Below, piece by piece: positions 17,835-26,461 of a stretch of DNA of 64,000 nucleotides. The stretch comes from Alsobacter soli (lineage in GTDB: Bacteria; Pseudomonadota; Alphaproteobacteria; Rhizobiales; Beijerinckiaceae). The position numbers were made by a program, and so were the translations under genes. Under the pieces are notes generated by a model. That model was not told where the DNA came from. It made no database searches and saw only the letters and a list, made by a program, of their open reading frames with translations. Within the stretch, counting starts at the first letter, position 1. Each line of letters begins with the position of its first letter. Where the stretch lies: positions 42,529-106,528 of the forward strand of contig NZ_PVZS01000016.1 in assembly GCF_003004785.1 (NCBI RefSeq), in the 5' to 3' direction.

Positions 17835-19373
17835 TTACTTCTTGGTGGTGTTCTCGGTGATCACCGGGCCCAGGTGGATCGCGTCCTTCAGGTCATAGCC
17901 GAAGTCCACGTTGGTCTTGTGGGCCCAGACCTGCAGCTGCTCGAACAGCGGAACCGCGCAGACCTCCTCCACGATCTTCTTCTGCGCCGTCGCCCACAGC
18001 TCCTTCTGCTTGGCGAGGTCGGGCTCGCTGCGGGCCGCGGCGATCTCCTTGTCGGCCACGGCGCAGTGCGAGAAGTTCGTCACCGCCGTGGGCGTGCCCA
18101 CGGTCGACTTCGAGTCGAAGAACTGCGTCAGGTAGACGTCCGCCACCGGGAAGCGCGCGGCCGAGTAGTAGGTGACGCCGCTGAGGTCCTTGCGGATGTT
18201 CGCGTGGTAGGTCTGGTGGTCCACCACCTCCAGCTGCAGGTCGATGCCGACCTGCTTCAGCTGGCTCTGCACGATCTGCATGGAGTTCAGCATGGTCGGC
18301 AGGCTGGTCTGGACGGACTTCAGCTGTAGGCCCTTCTCGAAGCCGGCCTCCTTCAGGAGCGCCTTGGCCTTCGCGACGTCGTGCGGGTAGAGCGGCGCGT
18401 TGCTGGTGCCCAGATAGCCGTTCGGCACCACCGAGACCGGCGGCTCCGCGACGTTCTCGCCCTTGAACTGCACCATCTGCGGCCGGTTGATCGCGTAGGC
18501 GATCGCCTGCCGGACGCGCTTGTCGTCCAGCGGCTTCATGGCCATGTTCAGGTGGATGAGCGACAGCTCCGCCGGGCGCAGAACGTCGACCACGACGTCC
18601 TTCTCCTTCTTGAAGCGCTCGGCCCACTTCTGGTCCTGCCGGCCATACACGACGTCGAGCTCGCCGGACGTGAAGGCCAGGTCGCGCGCGGAATCAGCCG
18701 GGATGAAGCGGTAGACGATCTTCTCGAGCTTGGGCGCGCCGCGGAAATAGCTCTTGTTGGCGACCAGGGTCAGGCTCTCATTGGGCTTGTACTCCTGGAA
18801 GGCGAACGGCCCGGTGCCAACCGGCTTGAGGCGGAAGTCGGCCCCGAGCGCCTCCACCGCCTTCTTCGAGACTATGTTGCCGCCATGGTAGTTGGTCACG
18901 AGCCCCAGCAGCGACGGGATCGCCTGCTTCAGCTTGATGCGGACTGTGTACGGATCGACGGCCTCGATGCTGTCGATCGCCGCGTAGTCGGCCGCGAAGG
19001 ACGAGCTCTTCGAGTCCGCGGCGCGCTTGAGGGAGAAGACGACGTCGTCGGCTGTCATCTCGCCGTAGTCGCCGTGGAACTTCACGCCCTTGCGCAGGTG
19101 GAAGGTCCAGGTGAGCTTGTCGGGCGAAGATTCCCAGCTCTCGGCCAGGTCCGGCTCAAGCGTCTCGAGGCTGGCGGAGCCGGGCTTGAAGCGCACGAGG
19201 CCGTTGAAGATCCACGACACGACCGGCTTGTCCTGCGTCGAGGTGGCGCGATGGGGATCGAGCTGGCCGACATCGGCCGCCGCCATGCCGACATTGAGCG
19301 TCTGCGCGTAGGCGCCAGGCGCGGTGGTGGCGAGCAGCAGCGCGGCCGCTGCGGCCAACAGGTGCATCTTCAT
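17835..19373 (-). CDS. Family 5 extracellular solute-binding protein of peptide/nickel-type ABC importer
   Basis: This 512-aa periplasmic protein has a signal peptide (cleavage near GAYAQT, about residue 24) and the SBP_bac_5 fold: LAESWESSPDKLTWTFHLRK early, and DDVVFSLKRA. Family members bind peptides, opines, glutathione, nickel chelates or betaine-like compounds. With amine flavoenzymes on both sides, an opine-, proline- or betaine-like ligand is more likely than a plain peptide (inference). ATG 19373 is preferred over GTG 19379 because the upstream GAGGGGAA spacing fits it better. Confidence 0.88.
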   Translation of the reverse strand: MKMHLLAAAAALLLATTAPGAYAQTLNVGMAAADVGQLDPHRATSTQDKPVVSWIFNGLVRFKPGSASLETLEPDLAESWESSPDKLTWTFHLRKGVKFHGDYGEMTADDVVFSLKRAADSKSSSFAADYAAIDSIEAVDPYTVRIKLKQAIPSLLGLVTNYHGGNIVSKKAVEALGADFRLKPVGTGPFAFQEYKPNESLTLVANKSYFRGAPKLEKIVYRFIPADSARDLAFTSGELDVVYGRQDQKWAERFKKEKDVVVDVLRPAELSLIHLNMAMKPLDDKRVRQAIAYAINRPQMVQFKGENVAEPPVSVVPNGYLGTSNAPLYPHDVAKAKALLKEAGFEKGLQLKSVQTSLPTMLNSMQIVQSQLKQVGIDLQLEVVDHQTYHANIRKDLSGVTYYSAARFPVADVYLTQFFDSKSTVGTPTAVTNFSHCAVADKEIAAARSEPDLAKQKELWATAQKKIVEEVCAVPLFEQLQVWAHKTNVDFGYDLKDAIHLGPVITENTTKK

Positions 19374-19472
19374 TGACACTTCCCCTCTGGTTGTCGCGTC
19401 GCCGGGTCGAGCCGGCGCCGCGTGTTGGACAGGATCGTACGCGCGTTGATGGCGCGCCGACTAGCCTGCAAT

Positions 19473-20630
19473 TCAATGCTCGGTGTGCGTAAGCTCCGCA
19501 GTTTGGGCGGCGAAGCCTTCGGCTGCGAAGCGTTCTATGGCGAACGGCTCGATCGGCGTGGGCGTCCGCCCCTGCGTGACCAGCTCGGCGATGATCTCGC
19601 CCATCACCGGCCCGAGCTGGAAGCCGTGCCCCGAAAACCCGAAGGCGTGCACCAGCTGCGGGGTGGTGGACGAGTGGCCAATCACCGGGATCCGGTCCGG
19701 CGTTTGACCGTCGATTCCCGTCCAGGAGCGGATCACCTGCGCGCTGGTGAGGGCCGGAACGAGATCGAGCGTGCGCTGCATCCCCCCTAGCGACTGGTCC
19801 GTGAGCGGCCGGGACCGGGCGATCTCCGCGTCGCCCCAGCCGCGTCCTCCGCCGAAGATCACGTTGCCGCGCCCGGTCTGGCGCAGGTAGACGTCGCCGC
19901 CGCACACGCCGATGGAGCGGCTGACGAAGTAGGGCAGCGGCTCCGTCACCAGCATGTTGGGCATCAGCGGCTCGACCGGCGCGTGCTCGCCGAACCACGA
20001 CGCCAGCGTCCCGCCGAACACGCCGGCGCTGTTCACCAGCCAGGCGCTCTCCACCGTGAGGTCACCGGCCTCCACAGCGAACCCGCGCTCGGTGCGCCGG
20101 GCAGCCGTGACCCGCCGGTGCTCGCGCACCTCGGCGCCGAGTCGACGCGCCAGCCGGGCGAAGGCGGGGCCGACGACACGCGGGTTGGCCTGCCCGTCTT
20201 CCGGTGACAGCGAGGCGCCCACGACCTTGTCGCCGAGCCACGGGATCTCGCTGCGCACGCGATTGGCGCCGAGCATCTGCAGCTCCAGCCCGTACTCCCG
20301 GGCGTCGCGGGCATACTGCTCCAGCTCCGCCATGTCCGCCTCGGAGCGGGCGAGCTTGATGTGGCCGGAGACGTCGAACTCGAGGTCCTGCTCCAGGGTC
20401 GCGGCCAGCGTGTCCCAGATGCGCCGGGAGCGGCGCGCGAGTGGAAGCTCATGGAGATTGCGGCCCTGCTGGCGCACGCCCCCGAAATTGACGCCGCTCG
20501 CCCCTGCGCCGCATGCTCCCCGGTCGAGAACGGCCACTGTCATGCCGGCCTTGCGCAAGGCCACCGCGGCCGCGCAGCCCGCGATGCCGCCGCCGACGAC
20601 GCAGGCGTCGACCGCCAGCTTCTCGCTCAT
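19473..20630 (-). CDS. FAD-dependent oxidoreductase, DAO superfamily; catalytic subunit of opine oxidase/D-hydroxyproline dehydrogenase-like complex
   Basis: This 385-aa flavoenzyme has the FAD motif VVGGGIAGCAAAVALRKAG near residue 11, then GAGASGVNFGGVRQQGRNL and HAFGFSGHGFQLGP at the C-terminus. The gene trio (DAO, FAD/BFD protein and small [2Fe-2S] protein) has the architecture of heterotrimeric D-hydroxyproline dehydrogenase, opine oxidase and HCN synthase. This subunit should hold the amine-oxidising site. ATG 20630 overlaps the preceding stop (ATGA). Its stop is 99 bp before the binding-protein gene, which probably belongs to the same transcript. Confidence 0.85.
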   Translation of the reverse strand: MSEKLAVDACVVGGGIAGCAAAVALRKAGMTVAVLDRGACGAGASGVNFGGVRQQGRNLHELPLARRSRRIWDTLAATLEQDLEFDVSGHIKLARSEADMAELEQYARDAREYGLELQMLGANRVRSEIPWLGDKVVGASLSPEDGQANPRVVGPAFARLARRLGAEVREHRRVTAARRTERGFAVEAGDLTVESAWLVNSAGVFGGTLASWFGEHAPVEPLMPNMLVTEPLPYFVSRSIGVCGGDVYLRQTGRGNVIFGGGRGWGDAEIARSRPLTDQSLGGMQRTLDLVPALTSAQVIRSWTGIDGQTPDRIPVIGHSSTTPQLVHAFGFSGHGFQLGPVMGEIIAELVTQGRTPTPIEPFAIERFAAEGFAAQTAELTHTEH

Positions 20631-22003
20631 GCTGCGCCTCCCGCCACCGGGATAGGCTTCACGGGCGGCTGCCCGCGCAGCCGGCCTGCTTCTGAGACCG
20701 GGCAGCCCCGCTCCAGCGCGACGAGTTCGGCGGCAGCATGGCCGCAAACCCGGCCCTGGCACCGGCCCATGCCGATGCGCGTGAAGGCCTTCACGCGGTT
20801 GACCTCCGTCGCTCCCTTCTCGCGCACCGCGTCGCGCAGCGCGCCGGCGGTCACGCCCTCGCAGCGGCACAGGATCTCGTCGTCCGCGATGCTCGCCACC
20901 AGGTGATCGGGATACGGATAAGCCGCTTCCAGAGCGTCGCGGAACCGCGCCTGCCGGGCGAGCGCCGCGTCAAGGCGTGCGACCTCGCTGGCGTCCACAG
21001 CGCGTCCGATGTCCTCCAGCACCGCGAGGGCGGCGCGCCGGCCCTGAAGTTCCGCGACGTCGGCGCCGCCGATGCCCGCCCCATCCCCGGCCAGGTACAC
21101 CTCGGGACGGCTCGAACGGCCGGCCGTTGTCCGTTCCGGCGCCCACTGGCGCGTGACAGGATCGAAAGCGAAGCGGCACCCGGCGAGGTCGGCCAGCTGG
21201 CTCTCGCTGCGCAGTCCGAAGGAGGCCCCGACCGCATCGCAGGCGACGCGGTGTTCGCGGCCATCCGCCCCGGTCCAGACCAGCGCTTCCACCCGGCCGT
21301 CGCCTTCCACGCGAAGCTTGCGCACGCCGCTGGCCCGCGTGCCGCCGCGCAGCGCGTTGCGGGCCGTGTAGTAGAGACCCTTGGCGAAGGTGGCGGGCTG
21401 CGCCAGGAGCCCTGCGGCTTGCCGTGCCCTCGCGGAAAACGGCGTCACGTCCAGAACGGCGACGACCTCGGCGCCCGCCTTGGCGTATTGGTGCGCGATC
21501 AGCGGCAGCAGAGGCCCTGCCCCGACGAAAGCGACGCGCCGGCCGATGGAGACGCCCTGCGCCTTCAGGGCGATCTGCGCGCCGCCGAGAGTGAAGACGC
21601 CCGGCAAGGTCCAGCCCGGAAAGGGTATGACCCTGTCCATCGCCCCTGTCGCGAGGACCAGCCGATCAAAGGCCTGCTCGCCATAGCCGCCGTCGGTCAG
21701 GGTGTCGAGCCGTTGCTCGTAAACGTTCCAGACGAGGGTTCGCGGCCGATAAACCACCCGCTCTCCCAAATCTGAGAGGACGGCGTGGACCGACTTCGCC
21801 TTCCCAGCCTCGAATCCATACAGGTCCTCGCCGGGCCGCTCTGCGCCCGGCGGCGGTTGTCGATAGATCTGCCCGCCCGCGCGCTGCGCCTCGTCGAACA
21901 CGATGGGCCGCAGCCCAGCTTGGGCCAGCGCTTCCGCGGCGCGCACGCCGGCGGGGCCTGCCCCCACGATCGCGACGACCGGGTCAGACACGCGCGCCTC
22001 CAT
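20627..22003 (-). CDS. FAD/NAD(P)-dependent oxidoreductase with BFD [2Fe-2S] domain; alpha subunit of opine oxidase-like complex
   Basis: This 458-aa protein has the FAD Rossmann motif VAIVGAGPAGVRAAEAL (about residue 10), a second nucleotide fold at about 155 (GRRVAFVGAGPLLPLIA) and a C-terminal BFD-like iron-sulphur motif with four cysteines in LCRCEGVT and GRCQGRVC. It is the electron-transfer partner of the adjacent DAO subunit. Its start overlaps the small [2Fe-2S] gene by 20 bp. It could also serve the second DAO paralogue at 12927. Confidence 0.87.
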   Translation of the reverse strand: MEARVSDPVVAIVGAGPAGVRAAEALAQAGLRPIVFDEAQRAGGQIYRQPPPGAERPGEDLYGFEAGKAKSVHAVLSDLGERVVYRPRTLVWNVYEQRLDTLTDGGYGEQAFDRLVLATGAMDRVIPFPGWTLPGVFTLGGAQIALKAQGVSIGRRVAFVGAGPLLPLIAHQYAKAGAEVVAVLDVTPFSARARQAAGLLAQPATFAKGLYYTARNALRGGTRASGVRKLRVEGDGRVEALVWTGADGREHRVACDAVGASFGLRSESQLADLAGCRFAFDPVTRQWAPERTTAGRSSRPEVYLAGDGAGIGGADVAELQGRRAALAVLEDIGRAVDASEVARLDAALARQARFRDALEAAYPYPDHLVASIADDEILCRCEGVTAGALRDAVREKGATEVNRVKAFTRIGMGRCQGRVCGHAAAELVALERGCPVSEAGRLRGQPPVKPIPVAGGAA

Positions 22004-22292
22004 CGATCACCACCGCCATCCCGTTCTCGACCGGCGTGGTGCAAGCGCGCACGCGCCGCCCATCGGCCAGGTTCACCCAGCAGTCCTGGCACGCGGCCAT
22101 GAAGCAGAACCCGGCCCTGTGCGCGTCGGCGAACTCGAAGGGTCGCAGCGCCGGGCGGTTCAGCAGGATGGCGGTCATCAGCAGGTCGCCGGGCTGGGCG
22201 ACCGCCGGGACTCCATCGATGGTGAAGGGGATCGTCGGACCCGAGCGGTCGACCAAGCGGTGAAACAGCGGCGCGTTGGGGGCGGCGGTCAT
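21984..22292 (-). CDS. Small [2Fe-2S]-binding protein; gamma subunit of opine oxidase-like complex
   Basis: This 102-aa protein has a ferredoxin-like (Fer2_4) fold. Cys63, Cys68, Cys71 and Cys84 in GFCFMAACQDC and RAC give the C-x4-C-x2-C-x12-C pattern of the HcnA/LhpF-type subunit, the same fold as the sarcosine oxidase alpha N-terminus. The ATG shares a base with the upstream SDR stop (TGATG). It completes the heterotrimer with the next two genes. Confidence 0.85.
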   Translation of the reverse strand: MTAAPNAPLFHRLVDRSGPTIPFTIDGVPAVAQPGDLLMTAILLNRPALRPFEFADAHRAGFCFMAACQDCWVNLADGRRVRACTTPVENGMAVVIDGGARV

Positions 22293-22978
22293 CAGATCAT
22301 GTGCTCGTAGCGGCAGTTCACGAGGAGTTCGGCGATGGAGGCGGAATTCGGAAGCTGAACGACCAGGGCCACGATCCGGGCTAGGTCCTCCGGACGGGTC
22401 ATCGCCTCGTGCGGCACGTCGGTCACGTGAGAGACCAGGTCCGTGTCCACGAATCCCGGACATAGCGCCGTCGCACGAATCCCATGCTCCCATCCGAGCC
22501 GGCGGACGGCATGCGTCAGGGCGACCACCGCGTGCTTGGACATCTGGTAGCCGACGTTGAGGCCCATCACGCGCTTGCCGGAGAGCGAGGCGACGTTGAC
22601 CACGCGTCCCTGGCCGGCAGCCTTGAGATGCGGCAGCGCCGCCTGGATTACCCGAAACGGGCCTTTCACGTTCACGTCGAACAGGAGGTCCATCGCCTCG
22701 TCTGTCCCGTCCTCCAGGCCGACGAAAGGCGCAATCCCAGCATTGTTGACCAGTACGTCCAGGCGACCGAAGCGCGCCACCGTGGTCTCTACCCAGGCCC
22801 GCGCCGACTTGCCATCGGTGGCGTCATAAGGGTGCGCAAACGCGTCCGGAGCCAGATCGGGCGGAATCGCCTGCGGCCGGCGCACGCCGAGCGACAGGGC
22901 GAAACCCGCCCGGCCCAATTCGCGGGCCACGGCGAGGCCTATGCCTCGGTTCGCACCTGACACCATTGCTACGCGCAT
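22292..22978 (-). CDS. Short-chain dehydrogenase/reductase
   Basis: This 228-aa classical SDR has the cofactor motif SGANRGIG (residues 7-14), NNAG, a catalytic serine in ASLSGK and the YxxxK pair in GYQMSKHA. It should reduce or oxidise an alcohol or carbonyl using NAD(P). It is the first gene of the minus-strand operon that carries the flavoenzyme trio and the ABC importer, and is divergent from the IclR regulator. It may act on a hydroxyl of the transported compound or of a breakdown product. Confidence 0.87.
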   Translation of the reverse strand: MRVAMVSGANRGIGLAVARELGRAGFALSLGVRRPQAIPPDLAPDAFAHPYDATDGKSARAWVETTVARFGRLDVLVNNAGIAPFVGLEDGTDEAMDLLFDVNVKGPFRVIQAALPHLKAAGQGRVVNVASLSGKRVMGLNVGYQMSKHAVVALTHAVRRLGWEHGIRATALCPGFVDTDLVSHVTDVPHEAMTRPEDLARIVALVVQLPNSASIAELLVNCRYEHMI

Positions 22979-23039
22979 GGTCGCCCTCTCCTGTCATGGC
23001 GAAGCTCACCAGTCCTAAGCGCCCGCGTCAATCCTATTC

Positions 23040-23079
23040 CGATAATCGCACTTCTCGTGGCTGGAAATTCCAATTATCG
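23040..23079. promoter_or_regulatory. Candidate IclR-type operator in divergent promoter
   Basis: TGGAAATTCCA at 23062-23072 is a perfect 11-bp palindrome (odd centre) and strongly resembles the core of the E. coli IclR box. It sits between the halves of a second exact inverted repeat, CGATAAT at 23040-23046 and ATTATCG at 23073-23079. All lie in the 109-bp gap between the SDR-led operon and the IclR gene, starting 48 bp upstream of the IclR start. Confidence 0.65.
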
Positions 23080-23087
23080 TAACCGGC

Positions 23088-23831
23088 ATGGCTACGAAGT
23101 CGTCCTCCACCAATGCGGAACGCGCAGCCGACATCCTTGTCGTGCTGGGAGTAGCGCCGGATGAGGGGTTGTCGCTCAGCGAAATCGCCGCCCGGGTCGG
23201 GGGCGCCAAGCCGGCCGCCCACCGCACGCTGGTCGCCCTCGGGTCCCGTGGCCTCGTCCAGCCAGGGACCCGCAAAGGCTTCTACCGCTTGGGACCGGCT
23301 CTTTATGCGCTGGCCCGATCCGGCAACACGGCCGCCGCAGTCGCGCGATGGAAGCCCGCGCTGGTTGGCGTTGCGGCGCGTACCGGGCATTCGACATACC
23401 TGCTCGCCCGGGCCGGTCTGGACGCGGTGTGCCTGGACGTCGAGACTGGTCCCGGCCCTATCCAGACATTGACGAGCGGCGTCGGGGGCCGCGTCCCCCT
23501 GGGCCTTGGGCCTGGAAGCCTCGCGATCCTCTCGGTCTTGCCGCCATCCCTGCAGGACACGCTCCTTGCCGCCAACGCCGAGCGTTTCCGCCAGGACGGC
23601 CGCATCTCCGCGGACGGGGTCCGCATGGCGCTGGCGCGCATGGCCAAAACAGGGATCGCCATCGATGAAGGCGCGCTGATCCCCGGGGTTGCGGGATTGG
23701 CGACAGGGATCGTGGATCCGCTGCTTGGTCCGGTGGCGATTTCCCAGGCTCTTCCCGCCGCATCCCTCACGGCCGAGACGCAAGAAAGCTTCCGCCTGGC
23801 CGTAGCGGATCTATCGCCAGCTTCGCCCTAG
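23088..23831 (+). CDS. IclR family transcriptional regulator
   Basis: This 247-aa regulator has an N-terminal winged HTH (about residues 8-70, including LSLSEIAARVGGAKPAAHRTL) and a C-terminal GAF-like effector domain (about 80-240). IclR proteins often repress or activate an adjacent divergent catabolic operon. Here that would be the SDR, opine-oxidase-like, ABC and DAO genes on the minus strand. A TGGAAATTCCA palindrome just upstream is a likely autoregulatory and divergent operator. Its stop overlaps the stop of the convergent GlxA-type gene (CTAG). Confidence 0.88.
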   Translation: MATKSSSTNAERAADILVVLGVAPDEGLSLSEIAARVGGAKPAAHRTLVALGSRGLVQPGTRKGFYRLGPALYALARSGNTAAAVARWKPALVGVAARTGHSTYLLARAGLDAVCLDVETGPGPIQTLTSGVGGRVPLGLGPGSLAILSVLPPSLQDTLLAANAERFRQDGRISADGVRMALARMAKTGIAIDEGALIPGVAGLATGIVDPLLGPVAISQALPAASLTAETQESFRLAVADLSPASP

Positions 23832-24802
23832 GTAGCGCACTTCCGCTCCCGCGCCGCGCTGGGGGGACGGCCGAACCGGCGGCCGAAAGCGCGCGAAAAA
23901 TGGGATGCGCTGGAGAAACCCGTGGCGAAGGCGATGTCCGATACGGAAAGCGGACTCTGCTGGAGCAGCCGCAGCCCATGCTCCAGTCGAATGGCGCGAT
24001 ACACGTCGGCGAAGCTGGACTGGAGATGCGTCGCGAACAGCCGATCGAGGTGCCGTGGCGTCACGCCGGCGAGCCGCGCCATGGCCGAGCGGTCCAGCGG
24101 TCGTTCGATCGCTGTTTCCATCTTCTCCAACACGGCGAGCAGCCCCGGGTGATGCGTGCCGAAGCGCTCGGGCGCGCTGCCCCGCTGCGGGGCTGCGGGC
24201 TCGGCGACGGAGGCGTGCAGGAACCAGTCGCTGACGCGCCGGGCGAAGGCCGGACCCATGCGCTCGGCGATCAGCGCGTGCATCATGTCGAGCGGGGCGA
24301 CGCCTCCTCCGCAGGTGATGCGGTCGCCGTCGATGACGTAGCGCGCCTGACGCGGCTGGAGCCCCGGAAAGGCCTCCATGAGCGCCGGAGCGTGCTCCCA
24401 GTGGATCGTGAAGTCGCGCCCGTCCAAAAGGCCCGCCTGCGCCAGCAGGAACGAGCCGCCGGAGATGCCGCCGATTCGCACGCCCTGCCGCGTCAGGCGC
24501 CGCAGGATCGGAAACGCGGGGCGCGCATGCTCCCAGTCGGCGGGGCCGCCGCCCGCAACCACGAACACCGTATGGCAGGCGCCGCCCCTCCGGGCGAGGT
24601 CCCCGCAGGGCACGGCGAAGCCTGACGAGCAGGCGACCGGCTCCCCGCCAACGGACAGCGGCTCGACCGTGTAAAGCCCTGTGCGGGCCAACAGATTCGC
24701 GGCCCGCAGCGGCTCCGTCGCCGACGCATAGGACATCAGGGCGAAATTGGGCGCCAGAAGAAAGCCATAGGTCTGGGCGTCCGACGCCGCTGTCTCCATC
24801 AT
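23828..24802 (-). CDS. GlxA-type transcriptional regulator (DJ-1/PfpI domain plus AraC HTH)
   Basis: This 324-aa protein has a DJ-1/PfpI-like sensor domain (about residues 10-185) and a C-terminal AraC double HTH (about 220-318) with SAMARLAGVTPRHLDRLF. It is a paralogue of the regulator at 2145-3176. It is divergent from the sarcosine oxidase operon, so it probably senses a methylated glycine derivative and activates soxBDAG. It could respond to dimethylglycine or glycine betaine like GbdR; that is inference from family and context. Confidence 0.87.
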   Translation of the reverse strand: MMETAASDAQTYGFLLAPNFALMSYASATEPLRAANLLARTGLYTVEPLSVGGEPVACSSGFAVPCGDLARRGGACHTVFVVAGGGPADWEHARPAFPILRRLTRQGVRIGGISGGSFLLAQAGLLDGRDFTIHWEHAPALMEAFPGLQPRQARYVIDGDRITCGGGVAPLDMMHALIAERMGPAFARRVSDWFLHASVAEPAAPQRGSAPERFGTHHPGLLAVLEKMETAIERPLDRSAMARLAGVTPRHLDRLFATHLQSSFADVYRAIRLEHGLRLLQQSPLSVSDIAFATGFSSASHFSRAFGRRFGRPPSAARERKCAT

Positions 24803-24821
24803 GGCTCATCGATATCTGAAA

Positions 24822-24837
24822 ATGTCCCTTTGGGACA
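24822..24837. promoter_or_regulatory. Palindrome between GlxA-type regulator and soxB
   Basis: TGTCCCTTTGGGACA at 24823-24837 is a perfect inverted repeat of 6-bp arms with a 3-bp spacer, within the 93-bp divergent promoter region. The left half, ATGTCCCTTT, resembles the ATGTCG elements near 3188 and 11291. It is a candidate site for the divergent GlxA/AraC regulator or another repressor. Confidence 0.5.
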
Positions 24838-24895
24838 ACCGGCCCTTGGCCGCGCCCCTTAGTCTGCGCCTAGGTCGGCACGGCAGCAGGCGCCC

Positions 24896-26146
24896 ATGCG
24901 ATATTCCGCCCTTTCCCTCCTCCTCAACGGCCTCACGGGCAACCGGAACTGGGCTCCCGCCTGGCGGGAGCCGGAGCCGAAAAGCCATTACGACGTCGTG
25001 ATCGTCGGGGGCGGCGGGCACGGGCTGGCGACCGCCTACTACCTCGCCAAGGTCTTCGGAGTGCGGAACGTGGCCGTGCTGGAGAAGGGTTATCTCGGCT
25101 CCGGCAACATCGGCCGCAACACCACGATCATCCGCTCGAATTACCTGCTCCCGGGCAACAACCCGTTCTACGAGCTCTCCATGAAGCTCTGGGAAGGGCT
25201 GGAGCAGGACTTCAACTTCAACGCCATGGTGTCCCAGCGCGGCGTGCTGAACCTGTATCACAGCGACGCCCAGCAGGACGCCTATACGCGCCGCGGCAAC
25301 GCCATGCGCCTCCACGGCGTCGACGCCGAGTTGCTGGACCGCGAGGCCGTTCGCGCCAAGCTGCCCTTCCTCGATTTCGACAACGCCCGATTCCCCATTC
25401 AGGGAGGGCTGCTCCAACGCCGAGGCGGCACCGTGCGCCATGACGCCGTGGCCTGGGGCTACGCCCGCGGCGCGGACAGCCACGGCGTGGACGTCATCCA
25501 GCATTGCGAGGTCACCGGCATCCGCCGGGAGGGTGGCCGGGCGGTGGGCGTCGAGACCACCCGCGGCTTCATCGGCTGCAACAAGCTCGCCCTCGCCGCC
25601 GCGGGTCACTCGTCGCAGGTGGCCGCCATGGCCGGCTTGAAGCTCCCGCTCGAAAGCCACGTGCTGCAGGCCTTCGTGTCGGAGGGGCTGAAGCCCTTCA
25701 TCGACTGCGTCGTGACCTTCGGGGCCGGGCATTTCTACGTGTCGCAGTCCGACAAGGGCGGGCTCGTCTTCGGCGGCGACATCGACGGATACAACTCCTA
25801 CGCCCAGCGCGGAAACCTGGCGACGGTCGAGCACGTCGCGGAGGCCGGCAAGGCCATGATCCCGGCCCTGTCGCGGGTGCGCGTGCTGCGCTCCTGGGGC
25901 GGCGTGATGGACATGAGCATGGACGGCTCGCCCATCATCGACCGCGTCCACCTGGACAATCTCTACCTGAACTCCGGCTGGTGCTACGGCGGCTTCAAGG
26001 CGACGCCCGCCTCCGGCTACTGCTTCGCCCACCTGATCGCCCGGGACGAGCCTCACGAGACGGCGCGCGAGATGCGCCTCGACCGCTTCGCCCGCGGGTA
26101 TCTCATCGACGAGAAGGGCCAGGGCGCCCAGCCGAACCTTCACTGA
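24896..26146 (+). CDS. soxB: Sarcosine oxidase beta subunit
   Basis: This 416-aa DAO-fold subunit carries the FAD motif DVVIVGGGGHGLATAYYLA (residues 33-51) and TVRHDAVAWGYAR; His182 there matches the histidine that binds FMN covalently in studied SoxB proteins. It is the catalytic subunit of heterotetrameric sarcosine oxidase, which converts sarcosine and oxygen, with tetrahydrofolate, to glycine, peroxide and methylene-THF in the cytoplasm. Length and the soxB-D-A-G order match the family. Confidence 0.95.
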   Translation: MRYSALSLLLNGLTGNRNWAPAWREPEPKSHYDVVIVGGGGHGLATAYYLAKVFGVRNVAVLEKGYLGSGNIGRNTTIIRSNYLLPGNNPFYELSMKLWEGLEQDFNFNAMVSQRGVLNLYHSDAQQDAYTRRGNAMRLHGVDAELLDREAVRAKLPFLDFDNARFPIQGGLLQRRGGTVRHDAVAWGYARGADSHGVDVIQHCEVTGIRREGGRAVGVETTRGFIGCNKLALAAAGHSSQVAAMAGLKLPLESHVLQAFVSEGLKPFIDCVVTFGAGHFYVSQSDKGGLVFGGDIDGYNSYAQRGNLATVEHVAEAGKAMIPALSRVRVLRSWGGVMDMSMDGSPIIDRVHLDNLYLNSGWCYGGFKATPASGYCFAHLIARDEPHETAREMRLDRFARGYLIDEKGQGAQPNLH

Positions 26147-26188
26147 GCCGCGCGGCTCGCATCCTCCACTTCCCGAGAGACCGGACCC

Positions 26189-26461
26189 ATGGCCAGCCGC
26201 GTCCCCTGCCCTCACTGCGGGCTCCGCCCCAAGGAGGAGTTCACCATCAAGGGCGCCGCCCTGCCCCGGCCCGCGCCGGACGCGGGCGAAGCGGCCTGGA
26301 TCGAGTACGTCTATCTGCGCGAGAACCCGCGCGGCGCTTATGACGAGTTCTGGCACCACACCTCCGGCTGCCGACGCTGGCTCGTCGTGAGCCGCAACAC
26401 GCTGACGCACGACGTCTACGGCGCCCGCGACGTCGCCCTCGGCGGGGAGACGCAGCCGTGA
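26189..26461 (+). CDS. soxD: Sarcosine oxidase delta subunit
   Basis: This 90-aa protein has the N-terminal CPHCGLRPKEEF motif and later HHTSGCRRWLVVSRNT, the zinc-binding cysteines and histidine of the delta subunit. It lies between soxB and soxA and its stop overlaps the soxA GTG start (GTGA). Confidence 0.94.
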   Translation: MASRVPCPHCGLRPKEEFTIKGAALPRPAPDAGEAAWIEYVYLRENPRGAYDEFWHHTSGCRRWLVVSRNTLTHDVYGARDVALGGETQP

